Positions 51,215 through 61,700 of a DNA stretch of 64,000 nucleotides are shown one piece after another. The stretch covers positions 1-64,000 of the forward strand of contig SADC01000117.1 in the NCBI GenBank assembly GCA_004194705.1, in the 5' to 3' direction. A program made the translations under genes and the position numbers. The notes under the pieces are model-generated. The model was not told the DNA's origin. It saw only the letters and a program-made list of their open reading frames with translations, and ran no database searches. Each line of letters opens with the position of its first letter. The first letter of the stretch is position 1. This DNA is from Ditylenchus dipsaci. Taxonomy: Eukaryota > Nematoda > Chromadorea > Rhabditida > Anguinidae.

Positions 51215-54095
51215 ATGAAGGACTTTAAGTGGACTAACTCGGACGTGATCGAAAATCTTCAACAACTCAAAAATGGAAGGTTACAAAGGAAGATGTCATC
51301 AATTTCTTGAAGCAGCAGTACAACAAGACATGCGTGCTGAAGACGATTCACCGCCACATGCCAAAAGAAGCGACTGTTGATCTCTACCTCAATGATGGAC
51401 TTGTCGTGTAAGATTATACCCTTTTCTTAGCGTGTTACTTCTGTCGTTTATTTTAGGCCTCTGCAAACTAAATTCGCGAATGAAATGTTGGCTGTTAAGG
51501 AAGGTACTGAGTATCGCGTGTACAAGAAGCACAGGGATATCTTTGAATGCATCGATTGCTTCAAGTATTTTTTATTAAAAGTTCGGAATTGGTTTTGATT
51601 TACACAAAATTTTAGTGCAAAAACTCGTCCGACTCCAGTTCCAACTCTCAAAGAGATCGATGGTCATTACATGCTCAACAAGGGAATGCATGCTGAAGAA
51701 TGCCGTCTCCATCCAATAACCAACTTATGGCAAGAGACATCGACCGTGTGGTGCGAGAAGAAACCGAAAAGAATCCGCTGATGAGGCCTCAGGAAGCTTA
51801 TGAAAAAGGGCAGCAGCACGCTCTGAAGATGGCTAAGAATGCTGGGCAAACAGGAAAGGAGCCAGGTTCGATTGCAATTCTCTTTCCATCGTGGCACAGC
51901 ATCCGCAATCCGTATTATCGTCGAAGGAAGATGGCCGCAACTAATGTGAGAGATCCTTTCACACCGCCGAAAATGTATGAAGATACTTATCGTGCTTTTG
52001 TTATGGAAAATAAGGAAAGGTTCTTAATTTTTTTTGAATCACTACCCGTGATTACTATCCGTGATTTTTTATAGATGGCTTTCGTTGGCTGATGAAAAAA
52101 GTGGGATAGTAATGTTCGCCTCAGATGATGACTACAAGGCAGCTGCGCAGTGCACCCTTTTGATGGCAGATGGGACTTTCGATTTGTGTCCGATTGGCTT
52201 TGCGCAAATCTTCATCATACACGGACTTGTGAGATTTTTCTACTTTTTCAGTCGATATTGCGTGTCAGTTTCTATTCTTAGTTCAAGGGAGAATGGATTG
52301 CAGTCACTACTTGTCTGATGGAGAATCGTTTGGAAGCTAGCTACAATGTTGTTTTCCAGCACTTGCAGGAAAAATGGGCTCAACTGAAAATCAAGCCAAT
52401 TTTCGAGAAGTTCCATTGTGACTATGAAAAGCAGAGATGGGAGCAGCAATAAATGCATTTGGACTTGAAGTAGGTTTGATTTTTCAATATCCTAGATTTT
52501 ATTATTGCTTTTTAGAAGATTAGAAGCTGTCTATTTCATTACTGTAAGGCAATCCTACGGAACACGAATTCACTTGGCTTCCAGCAGCAATACCAGCAAG
52601 ACAGTCATTTTCACCAGCTTGTTAGAATGACGATGGCTCTTCCTCTGCTTCCTAAAGATCAAGCAGCATCATCATGGCGGGATCATCTGAAAGGTGCCTT
52701 GGAGAAGGCTGGTGCCTCCACTTTCTGCGACTACTTCGAAGGACAGTGGCTAAAGAAGAAAGCCAACCTGTGGAACTTTTACCGCCTTCGTCATCGAACT
52801 ACCAATGTTTGCGAGTCCTATAACTCTTTTTTGAAGCGGTTTGCTTTTTAGCTTTTTTCATTTCACATTATCGCCTTTCTTTGCAGACGAAACGGTGCAT
52901 TAAGAAGACCGGGATGCACTTTGCTCTACCAATTCCTGCAGAAGCTTCAATACCAGCAATCAGTGCGCATCATCCAGCTGGAAAGTGGGGAAAAGCCGAG
53001 GCCACCAAACAAGCTCTACGCTGCCATGAATGAAAAACTTGATGATCTTTGGAATGAGTTTGAGGTTGAATTTTTATTACTAATGCGGTTTTTATGAATT
53101 TCGTTTTAGGAAGTTACTGCGAATGCCATGCACGACGTTAGCATTCTCCCGGATACGCTGAATTTTCTCACTTCTGTTTCTATTTATTCTATTTTTTTTC
53201 TATTTCATTACTGTAAGGCAATCTTACGGGCTCAAAAAAACTTGATGATCTTTGGAATGAGTTTGAGGTTGAATTTTTATTACTAATGCGGTTTTTATGA
53301 ATTTCGTTTTAGGAAGTTACTGCGAATGCCATGCACGACGTTAGAATTCTCCCGGATACGCTGAATTTTCTCACTTCTGCTAGTCATTTACTCGCCAGAG
53401 CTGAGAAGAAAGAGCAAAGAAAAGCTATGAAGAAGAGGGCGAAAAAAATGCGGAAAGTTCTAGAGCGATCCATGAAACAGAACTCAAATATAGTGGTGGT
53501 AGAGAAAGTCGCAGCGCCTTTATGCCAGAATTATTCATGGGAGCAAGAAGAACCGTCAGCGTTTCTTCCAATAAAACCAATGGTCACTGCTTTTATGGGT
53601 TAGACTTGTTTTAACGCTTGACTTTCATTGTGTTCTTATTGAGTTGTTCAGGTCGATTGCACTTATCGTATATGGTGACCAGAATGAACAAGCAAGAGTG
53701 CGTCAGGAACTAATGAGCTACCTTGACAAGAATCGCAACGAGAAGTGGGCTAATTGGATCTGCTCGAGAGAAGACGTTGATGACTACATCAAGGATCATG
53801 CAGCTACACCAAAAGATGACTTTGCTGAGAGGAAGCACTGGGGAGTACGCAGCAATTGATTCTAGCAGCCCGTCTTTACAGTCGCAATTTCATCGTGTTT
53901 CAGCCGGATGAAAGGATAAGGTTTCTACATTTCTCCGCCGCCTATGAAAATGCAAGCTTTTCTTTAGTGTTTTTTATTATTGGTAATTGGAATTTTTTAT
54001 TTTAGTTGAGAACTGCTCTGGTGCCTGGTCCTACTTCTATCATCCGCTACCAGCACAGTCACTTTGATGTTGTCAGCCAAACAAATAAAGAATGA
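51215..54095 (+). CDS. MULE transposase with C-terminal OTU-type cysteine protease domain
   Basis: The transposase cuts and pastes the element. The ATG at 51215 starts a Lys-rich N-terminus (KEDVINFLKQQYNKTCVLKT), followed by a Cys/His-containing region (FECIDCF, HAEECRLHP) that may be a FLYWCH-like DNA-binding finger. The DDE core is clear: LMADGTFDLCP (first Asp, 52162-52194), FHCDYEKAEMGAA (second Asp, about 52416, one base missing near 52432), FHYCKAILRNTNSLG (52530-52580) and TTNVCESYNSFLKR, the conserved Glu motif. After a Lys-rich coil (about 53391-53490) comes TNGHCFY (53575-53597), a 54-bp intron, SIALIVYGDQNEQARVRQEL, WICSREDVDDYIKDHA, LILAARLYSRNFIVFQPDER and finally YQHSHFDVVS (54049-54075), the Cys and His boxes of an OTU deubiquitinase. 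Several introns of about 50 bp (TTTTAG acceptors) and at least three one-base losses interrupt it. Confidence 0.85.
53034..53380. repeat. tandem duplication inside the MULE transposase gene
   Basis: The block from AAACTTGATGATCTTTGGAA to CTGAATTTTCTCACTTCTG occurs twice (about 53034-53176 and 53237-53379), one base apart in content (TTAGCATTCTC versus TTAGAATTCTC). The 60-bp joint between them includes TCTATTTCATTACTGTAAGG, also present upstream at 52527-52546, so the joint carries a copied patch of the same gene. Only one copy can be in the mature transcript. Confidence 0.9.
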
Positions 54096-56073
54096 GAAGC
54101 TACGAGTTCAGAATCATTTCTTGTCTAACCAATTGTTCAAGAGTTGTTATTGGTTTGGAGTTAAATAAATCTCAGCGGATATTTTACTTTGGAGATTATA
54201 CCTTAGAATGTTTAGGGCGTACCGTATTACCTCCATTTTACGGACTCTCTTTGATAAACAGGATTTATCTAATACAGCTCTTTCGAAAAATCAGATTAAA
54301 AGATTGACGAAACAATTTTATAATTCTGCAAAGGGTGCGCAATTCTCAGGCTGGTCCGTTTAATAAATTAAATACGGTATTTCGGAGAAAAACTTCTGGC
54401 GAAGTTTGATTAGCGTTGTACATTAATTTGAATACGGAAATAATCATCAATTTTAAGAGAAAATTGACTTAATCAACCAAAATCTGAATAGAGAACCCAA
54501 TAATGAGTTAAAATAGATAATAGAATATGAAATTCTTTTCATATAAATCTCTAAAAATACCATAAAGCCTCTTAAATTGGTAAAAATCCATAGAAGGACT
54601 CAAAAAGAGACTTCGGAAGAAAATTAATAGAGCAAACATAGAAAACTGGCTGTGCAAAAAATAAGAATGAATTTGAATGTGTACAAACTTGGCGTTCTGT
54701 TAAGACGTTTAGCGGTTTTGGGACATTTGTCCCGCCAACCGCTAAACGCCCCTATGCCTAAAAATTTATCTGACAGATAAATTTTATCTGTGAGACAAAA
54801 AATTTTTGATTTTTATCTGACAGATAAATTATCGGTTCAGATAATTTTATCTGTTTTGCGCACAACGGTGACGAGTGGTTGTGCTGTAAGCTTTATTTTT
54901 AATGTCTCGAGTTCAATACCCTCTGTGTGCAGGTCTTTTTATTTTAAAATCATTGTTTATATTTATTGAAAGACATTGCGACAGCTAATTACTCTATTGA
55001 CGCATAAAATAATTTTTTTATACATAGAAGTAATTGTAAAAATAAAATAAAAAAGACCTGCACACAGAGGGTATTGAACTCGAGACATTAAAAATAAAGC
55101 TTACAGCACAACCACTCGTCACCGAGACCTTTTCTTGTTCCGCCATTTCTTTCAATATGTTGCATAGCACATATTTCCAACTTTTGCTTACGCTAAATTC
55201 CACCGTAGATCGCTTCACAGCAGAAATCCTCGTTGATAGATCACAAACATGGTGCTGCTCTATGTCTCTCTAAAAACAGAATTTCGATATCGGACGGTGA
55301 AGTCGCGACCATCCCTTGTAAGTAGCTTTTCCCCCTTCTTTAATCACCTGTTGATTTTTTTTAAACATTTTTTCCCTAAAAGTCTCAAAAAGTGTTTATT
55401 AACACTTTCAAAGCATTTGCTCCTGCGCCCCCGGAAGGGCGCCCCTCCTGTCTCCTGCACACCCTTCGGAGCACAGGGGCAGGGGCGTAGCCAGAAAATC
55501 TGACATGGAGAGGCACCATACGAGAAAAAATTTTTTAGGCCATTTTACTTGCACCGTTTTCCACTTTTGACTATGAAAAAAATCTGACAGGGGGGGAGGG
55601 AGAGATGTTTCAGAGTTTGAAAAATAATGAACCCGGGTGCGTTAATAGAGAAAATACGGTATTTACTTGCTGGTATGTTTCCAATATGTTCCTTTTACAG
55701 ATATAATGGCTTTTTCCATAGGAGTCCGTGAATCTTGGTCAGACTTGCCGAGAGCCAGCTCTTATTGCGAACAATATCTCTGTTATGATCATTTTGTTGT
55801 GAACAAACACTGTCATTGATAATATGTTGTTTACAAATAAAAAATTTTACGAAAAAATAAAAAAATTAAAAAATGCACCAGCTGGGAGTCGAACCTGTGA
55901 CATTATAAAGTGTTTCCACGGAATAGCGTAAAAAGGCCTACCCAAAAAGGCCTACAGTAAAAAGGCCTACAAAAAAGTCCTTCAACTGTTTCTAAACCTA
56001 ATTTGATCAAGAAATGCCGTGAAACGCATCGAAAATGCATGTTTGTAGCACAAAAATTCCTAAAAAGGATTTA

Positions 56074-56210
56074 CCGTAAATCCTCTAATAGAGCCCCCCC
56101 CTCGATATTTGACTAGAGTTTCAGAGTTAGCACCATTTTTGATTGACAATTTCAAGATTTTTCAGGGATTGAAAAATAAAGCCCCGGGGGCTCTATTAGA
56201 GGATTTACGG
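56074..56210. mobile_element. TA-flanked MITE, CCGTAAATCCTCTAATAGAG ends
   Basis: The ends CCGTAAATCCTCTAATAGAG and CTCTATTAGAGGATTTACGG are perfect inverses, with TA on both sides (56072-56073, 56211-56212). The interior (GACTAG...TTTCAGAGTTAGC, ATTGACAATTTCA) matches the MITE at 9741-9872. Confidence 0.88.
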
Positions 56211-57275
56211 TAGCCACATTAGGATTTTGGTAACTAATATTTTTTTTGTATTTTATTTCCCATTAAAATTGCAATTTGCAATCGTCAGCGTTCTACAGCA
56301 CGGCTTTGATTGCAACATCTGTGTGTCAGATTTAATTCTTGATCGAGAGGTGCGGCTGAAAATTACGATGGCGCTTAGAATCACGACGGGGAGTAGGCTG
56401 TACGCAACCAATCTTCTTCAGGTGTGCTGCTCAGCATCGGCATTTCCCTTTTTCCAGCGATTATTTTCAGGCTATAAGATAGGACATGTAAAGCTCAGAC
56501 ATTGAACTACAGGGTGGCGCAAAAAACGTGGCCACTTGAAAAAAAAAATTGCGTAGGTAGCTCCATGCCACATCGATTTTCCCAGGAAAATCGATGGCAG
56601 TGGTTAAGCTACCTAGGAGCTTTGTGGTGTTTCACTTTATCACAGCCGGCATTGTGAAGGAGGTTTCCGAGGGCTTGCCACCCAAAATCGGTTGATTGTA
56701 TGAAATCTGACAGCTTCGGGTTGTTATAATTATTTGATTGTGTTATTTTTTGCGAGAACAACTTTGCAAAGCTGAAACACCTACCTGGGGCAGAATTCAA
56801 CGGTTACTAGGTAGGGTTGTCGAATAGAACGTTCGATATCGAACTTCGAGTCAAATGTTCGAGATTTTTTCGAACGTTCGACTTCGAACCGAACGTTCGT
56901 TCGAAAATTTTCGAATTCAAACATCGAACCAAACGTTCGATTCGAAAATTCTTGAATTCAAATCGAACGTGTAACTAGGGAAAACTACTGGTAAAAAAAC
57001 CTTTTCAATGATGTCTTCGCAAACAGAGAGATCATTCAGAAGACCAAAACAGAAGGAACAGTGCTCTCCGTCTGGTAATTTATTATAGCGAGCAGAGAGG
57101 AACCATTGCGAATTATTTTACTGAAAATAGCAATGTTATTAAAAATACCATTTGAACTAATTCGCCAATAACTCAGCAGTGCAAATATGAATCGAAATAT
57201 ACTAAACAAATACAGTAGATTGTGGAAAGGTTCAACGGTTAGAAACGGACAATACTTTTTTCTCCGCCTAAAACA

Positions 57276-57487
57276 CAGGGCTCCGAATGAAAAATTTCAA
57301 AAAAAAGAACATTTGGGTAAAAAAGGATATTTTGACTACTTTTGAAGTAAAAGGGTCATTTTATCCAGTGCTTGTTGCCATTTTGAAGCGAAAAAAAAAA
57401 GATTTTGACTAAATTTTCAAAAATAAAAAAGATTTGGGGTGCCAAAAAAAGGACAAATTTTTTTAAAAAGGACGATTCGGAGCCCTG
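57276..57487. mobile_element. hAT MITE of the GGGCTTCGAA family, copy 3
   Basis: The ends CAGGGCTCCGAATG and ATTCGGAGCCCTG are flanked by identical ctaaaaca octamers (57268-57275, 57488-57495). The target is a repeated unit (CCGCCTAAAACAC), so the octamer also recurs nearby by chance; the element boundaries fix the duplication. Confidence 0.88.
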
Positions 57488-58780
57488 CTAAAACACTTCT
57501 TTTTCCGCCTAAAACACTTTTTTTCCGCCTAATTTCATTTCCGCCTAAAACACTTTTTTCTCCGCCTAACTAGGGTACCTGGGGCCCGGATATTGTAGTC
57601 ATAAGAAAACGCTTCGCATTTGGATCTGAGCCTAGAGGAGGCCATAAGGCCTCCTGAATTGATTTATTATTGAAAAAGCTAATTCGACGCTACTTGCTGA
57701 TGCCTCCTTTTTCTTCTTAATTCTTTCTTCTTTCTTTTCTTCTTTCTTAAATCACAAATACAAGCTTCTGAAAACAACATCTAAAAGCTAAAAAATAAAG
57801 ACTAAGCCACCGATGCGAGAATCCTTTGATTGTTGGACAGCTTTGACATTGATCTTGAGCTTTTCTCACTGTAATCTGTGAAATTTACCTGAAAAACCAC
57901 CATGAAAAGTAAAAAAATCAACCACCAGAAGTCAAATATGGGCTAAAAACAAGAAAAAATAAGGCCTATAAATAGTTGAAAATGACTAATCAAAATACCT
58001 CATTAATGGTCAATTTTGTGAGACTAGCACACAACAAGATGATTAAACACACATGAAAGCCATAAAACAATGAGAAAAATTGAGTAGGGGACACTGAATT
58101 AGCCTATACCCACTGAAGAAAAATTTGCGGGCAGAAAAAAGCAATTTGCGGGTAGAAAAAAGTATTTAGCGGGCAAAAAAGAGTAATTAGCGCCATTTCA
58201 AATTTGCGGGCAGAAAAAAGATTTAGCGGGCAGAAAGAAGTAATTAGCGGGCAGAAAAAGTACCTTTACTTTTAGATTGAAAAAAAATACTGGTCATGCT
58301 TGCTATTATCATAGCTGCTTAGAGTATTTTTTATAAAAGAAACAAAAAACGCGGCGCTGGCGCCCGTGCAGTTATGGTAACAAGCCTTGGTCCAATATTA
58401 CAGAAAATTACTTTTAAATGATAAAAGCACTTATATAAGCTTAACACGAATCCGCCAAGAAAGCCTGTCAAAAAAAATTTTTAAACAGAAAGTTTTGCGG
58501 AAATTTTGACATCGACTTTTGGCTGTTTTTCTCATCAGATAGCCATTTTTAGAAAATGTTTTAATTTAGTCTTAATTAATTGATTGAATTGTACAAGAAT
58601 ATGGAAATATGGATTATTGTGAATTGAATGTTAACAAACTGGACATCCATCCTTTCCTTAAAAGAGCATGACAAAAGTCTTATCTGTCTTAATCTTAACA
58701 TTTCCGACTTTTCTCTTGTAATTATCGTAATAGTTTTTAACTATTTTCCGTCTTGATCTTCTTATTATTCAACAATCTCA

Positions 58781-61700
58781 ATGGGTCAATCAATCGCTAA
58801 ATATTCCACCTTGCACAAAGAACTTCAACTGCCAAGTCTGATGGTAGAAATATTCAGTGACCACAATGTTGATCGACTTGAAGCATTGGACAGGGATGAT
58901 TACGTTAGCGAAAAAATTCACTGGTGGCCCAGAAGTTCTGACGGCGAACACTATGTTCCTTACCGTTTTGCTAAGAATCATTTTAGTAAGTTTTATTTTA
59001 CAACAAATGCTAAATTACTTGCTATGAATTTGTTAAGGTGAAGAGCAGAAAGAAATGATACGCAAAACAATGGACCTAATCAATCAAACTACATGCACTA
59101 AATTTATTCCTTCCACTCGTCAGCAACATTTTTTGACTATAACTGGAAAACCAAAAGGGTTAGTTTCTATAATCCACCATGCCCGTCACTGACAATGATT
59201 TTACACATACAAAAAATAGAAGCTATAATATCCACCCCTATCCAACAAAGGGGGGTTTTTTCGTTTGGTTCGACGTCTTTTGAAAAAAGGTCCAAGCGCC
59301 AGCGCCGATAGCCTCCGTTAAAAATTTTTGGCTCCAGCGCCGGCGCCTGCCATGGAAAAAAATTTGCCCCAGCGCCGGTGTCAGCACCAGCGCTGTGGAC
59401 GACGCCGGCGCCGGGTTGAGACTTTTATTTTTGCTGAAAATTTTACAAAAAATATGTATTTTTATTGACAGCATATTTCTTTACAATGATCAACTGAAAT
59501 CTAAAAAAAGAAATAGTAATTATAATAAAAATATTTCCTCTGGTCTGAGCAATGAGCTCATAGAAGAAAGAGTTATTAGATGGTGAGTATATATTAGAAG
59601 GTGGGAAGTTTATGGCGAGAATATGGTAATCCATATTTGTTTTGTAAAAAAACTTGTGCAAATCAATTTTTTTCTCAATAGCATATGACGCCTGGTTTTT
59701 TTTAAATGAAATAGTTAACTATAAAATCAAAATCGATTAATGTATACTTGAAGAAAGCAAAAAATTGCAAGAAAATGCAGTATGAAGATTCAATTACTTT
59801 GGCTTACATTAAGAAAAATTGTTTTTTTTTAATTGGGACAGTTAATTTTCGTGAACCGCGCCGGAGGGTATACGACATTTCACCGCCTACGACATTTCAC
59901 CGACGGACGTTTCACCGCCTACGACATTTCACCGTAAGACAAATCACCACCAAATTTCATTTTTAAACTACTCGAATGACTACCCAAATGGCACCAAACT
60001 ACTCAAAACCACCCTAAACACCCCGAATAGTCCCAATCATACGAAACCACCCAAAACCACCCTAAATTGTCTCAAACCATCCGAAACAGCCTTAAACACC
60101 CCGAGTGGTCTCAAATCATGCTAAACCACCCTAAACCACCCCAAATCAGTTAAAAGTATCTTGAACGCCCCAAATGGCTCTAAACCACAGAAGTGCTTCC
60201 TACATCACTTGAAAGCACAACTAAAGCTCCAAACCGCCTCAAGTCGTTTAAAACTACCCTGAATACATCAAATAACTTCGAACACCTCCGGTATCCTGAA
60301 ATGATTCAGCAAAAAAACATTCAGTAAAATTTTCGGAATGCCAAAAAAATGACAATAAACTACTCGATCACTTGTTTATTCTACGATAAAAACAACATAA
60401 ACATAATCCAAAAATTTGATAATTTTTGTGCGAATTCTACAGCTTTGACTTAGTAGCAAAGGGATTTGCAGTTAAAGCAGTTGACAACACAGGTTCGGGC
60501 GACACAGATACTCGAAGCAAATGAGAATGACAAGAATCACCGAACCAGCGACAATGAAAAATACAAAAGTTGATCCCATTTTTCAGGAAGGTCGACACTT
60601 CCATCATCTGACACGTGTGAATTTTCTTCATGGGCGCTAGACATCTTACAGAGGCTGAATGTTGTTGATAAAAATAGAGAGAATACGGTATCAAGGATTT
60701 TTGAAGAGCTACCGAATGGTATATAATATTTCACAATAGCTCACGGACACTAGGTGAGGTTCCCTTGTTAGTGTGTTAACGGACTCAAAAATGTTTTTTC
60801 TTACTTTTTAGAAATTCGGGGAAATATGTTTGAGTTTGTCTTAACGTATGCTGACCTGAAAAAGTAGAATAATTAAATGTTTTTTTTACTTTTTTTTCAA
60901 GTCAAAATATGTTGACGAATTCACAAGTTAAAGAATTTACCATCGTCCGCTCCCAGGTTGCTTAATAACTGTCATCGATTTTCCTGAAGAAAATTTATGG
61001 GGCAATGAACTATCTTTGCCTATTTACGCAAGTTTTTCAAAATTGTGCAGTTCCTTTGACTAGCCTTATAGGGTATGTAAGAAATAATCTGGCATACGAA
61101 AAAGTCGATATCAGACACTTAAGGGCCAAAGTTTAAAACTAGAAAAAAGCGTTCATAAAAAGATGCGTGACCCATAACATCGAAAAAGTTAATTTTGAAC
61201 AAGTTCAATCTTTTATGACTTATTTAATTTAGCTTCTATGCAGCGCAAGGGCGGACCTTATTTTCAATCGATCAGATTGCTAACCTTGATGCAAGATTTG
61301 AAGAAAAACATTGTAGTCATATTGCACACGAGCTTTTTCATGTTCTTGGCAGGTGGCACGAGCATCAGCGAGAAGACAGGGACGATCACATTACTGTTTT
61401 TATGGAAAATGTGCGTCCAGGTAATTTTTAAATTTTAAAATACGACTTACACACTTTAACCAGGGATAAGAATTTGATCCTATTCATCATTAAATGAAGA
61501 GCGGTTAGGATGTTGTGATCTGAATCGATATTAAAAATTCTAAAATGCTAAAAAATCCCAATTTGGATCTTATAAGAAAAAGCATTTTAATAAGAACTTA
61601 TTTTCTGTAATTTTCGACCAGTTTGTTATAAACTTTGTTACCTCATATTTCTGACTCCATTTTTCATACATTTTTTCTTGTAGAGCATGTTTTAAGGTGA

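Larger units (their letters stand above)
49026..54867. mobile_element. Mutator-like DNA transposon (MULE), 5,842 bp, with transposase and OTU protease domain
   Basis: The ends CGTTGTGCGCAAAACAGATA and its inverse are followed by near-identical arms of about 110 bp, with a second matching tract (CGTTTAGCGGTTGGCGGGAC) after an internal foldback. An 8-bp duplication, gtgacgag, flanks the element (49018-49025, 54868-54875). The subterminal regions are arrays of GATAAAATTTTATC-like words. The coding region 51215-54095 (plus strand) encodes the transposase. Duplication length, long TIRs and the transposase motifs fit the Mutator superfamily. Confidence 0.93.
48821..55319. repeat. palindromic repeat that hosts the MULE
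   Basis: The left arm 48821-49025 continues at 54876-54955 and is matched, inverted, by 55035-55319. The two arms agree at most positions over about 285 bp (AAGGGATGGTCGCGACTTC, AAAGAAATGGCGGAGCAAG, TGTGTGCAGGTCTTTTTA). The MULE interrupts only the left arm. Confidence 0.9.
55320..58780. other. intergenic repeats between the MULE and the astacin gene
   Basis: This stretch includes a partial repeat R (55375-55485), the TA-flanked MITE 56074-56210, a TAGGGTTGTCGAA hAT end at 56812, the hAT MITE 57276-57487 lying in a TTTTTCTCCGCCTAAAACAC tandem tract, and a tandem tract of GCGGGCAGAAAAAAG-type units (58118-58260). No gene recognised. Confidence 0.6.
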
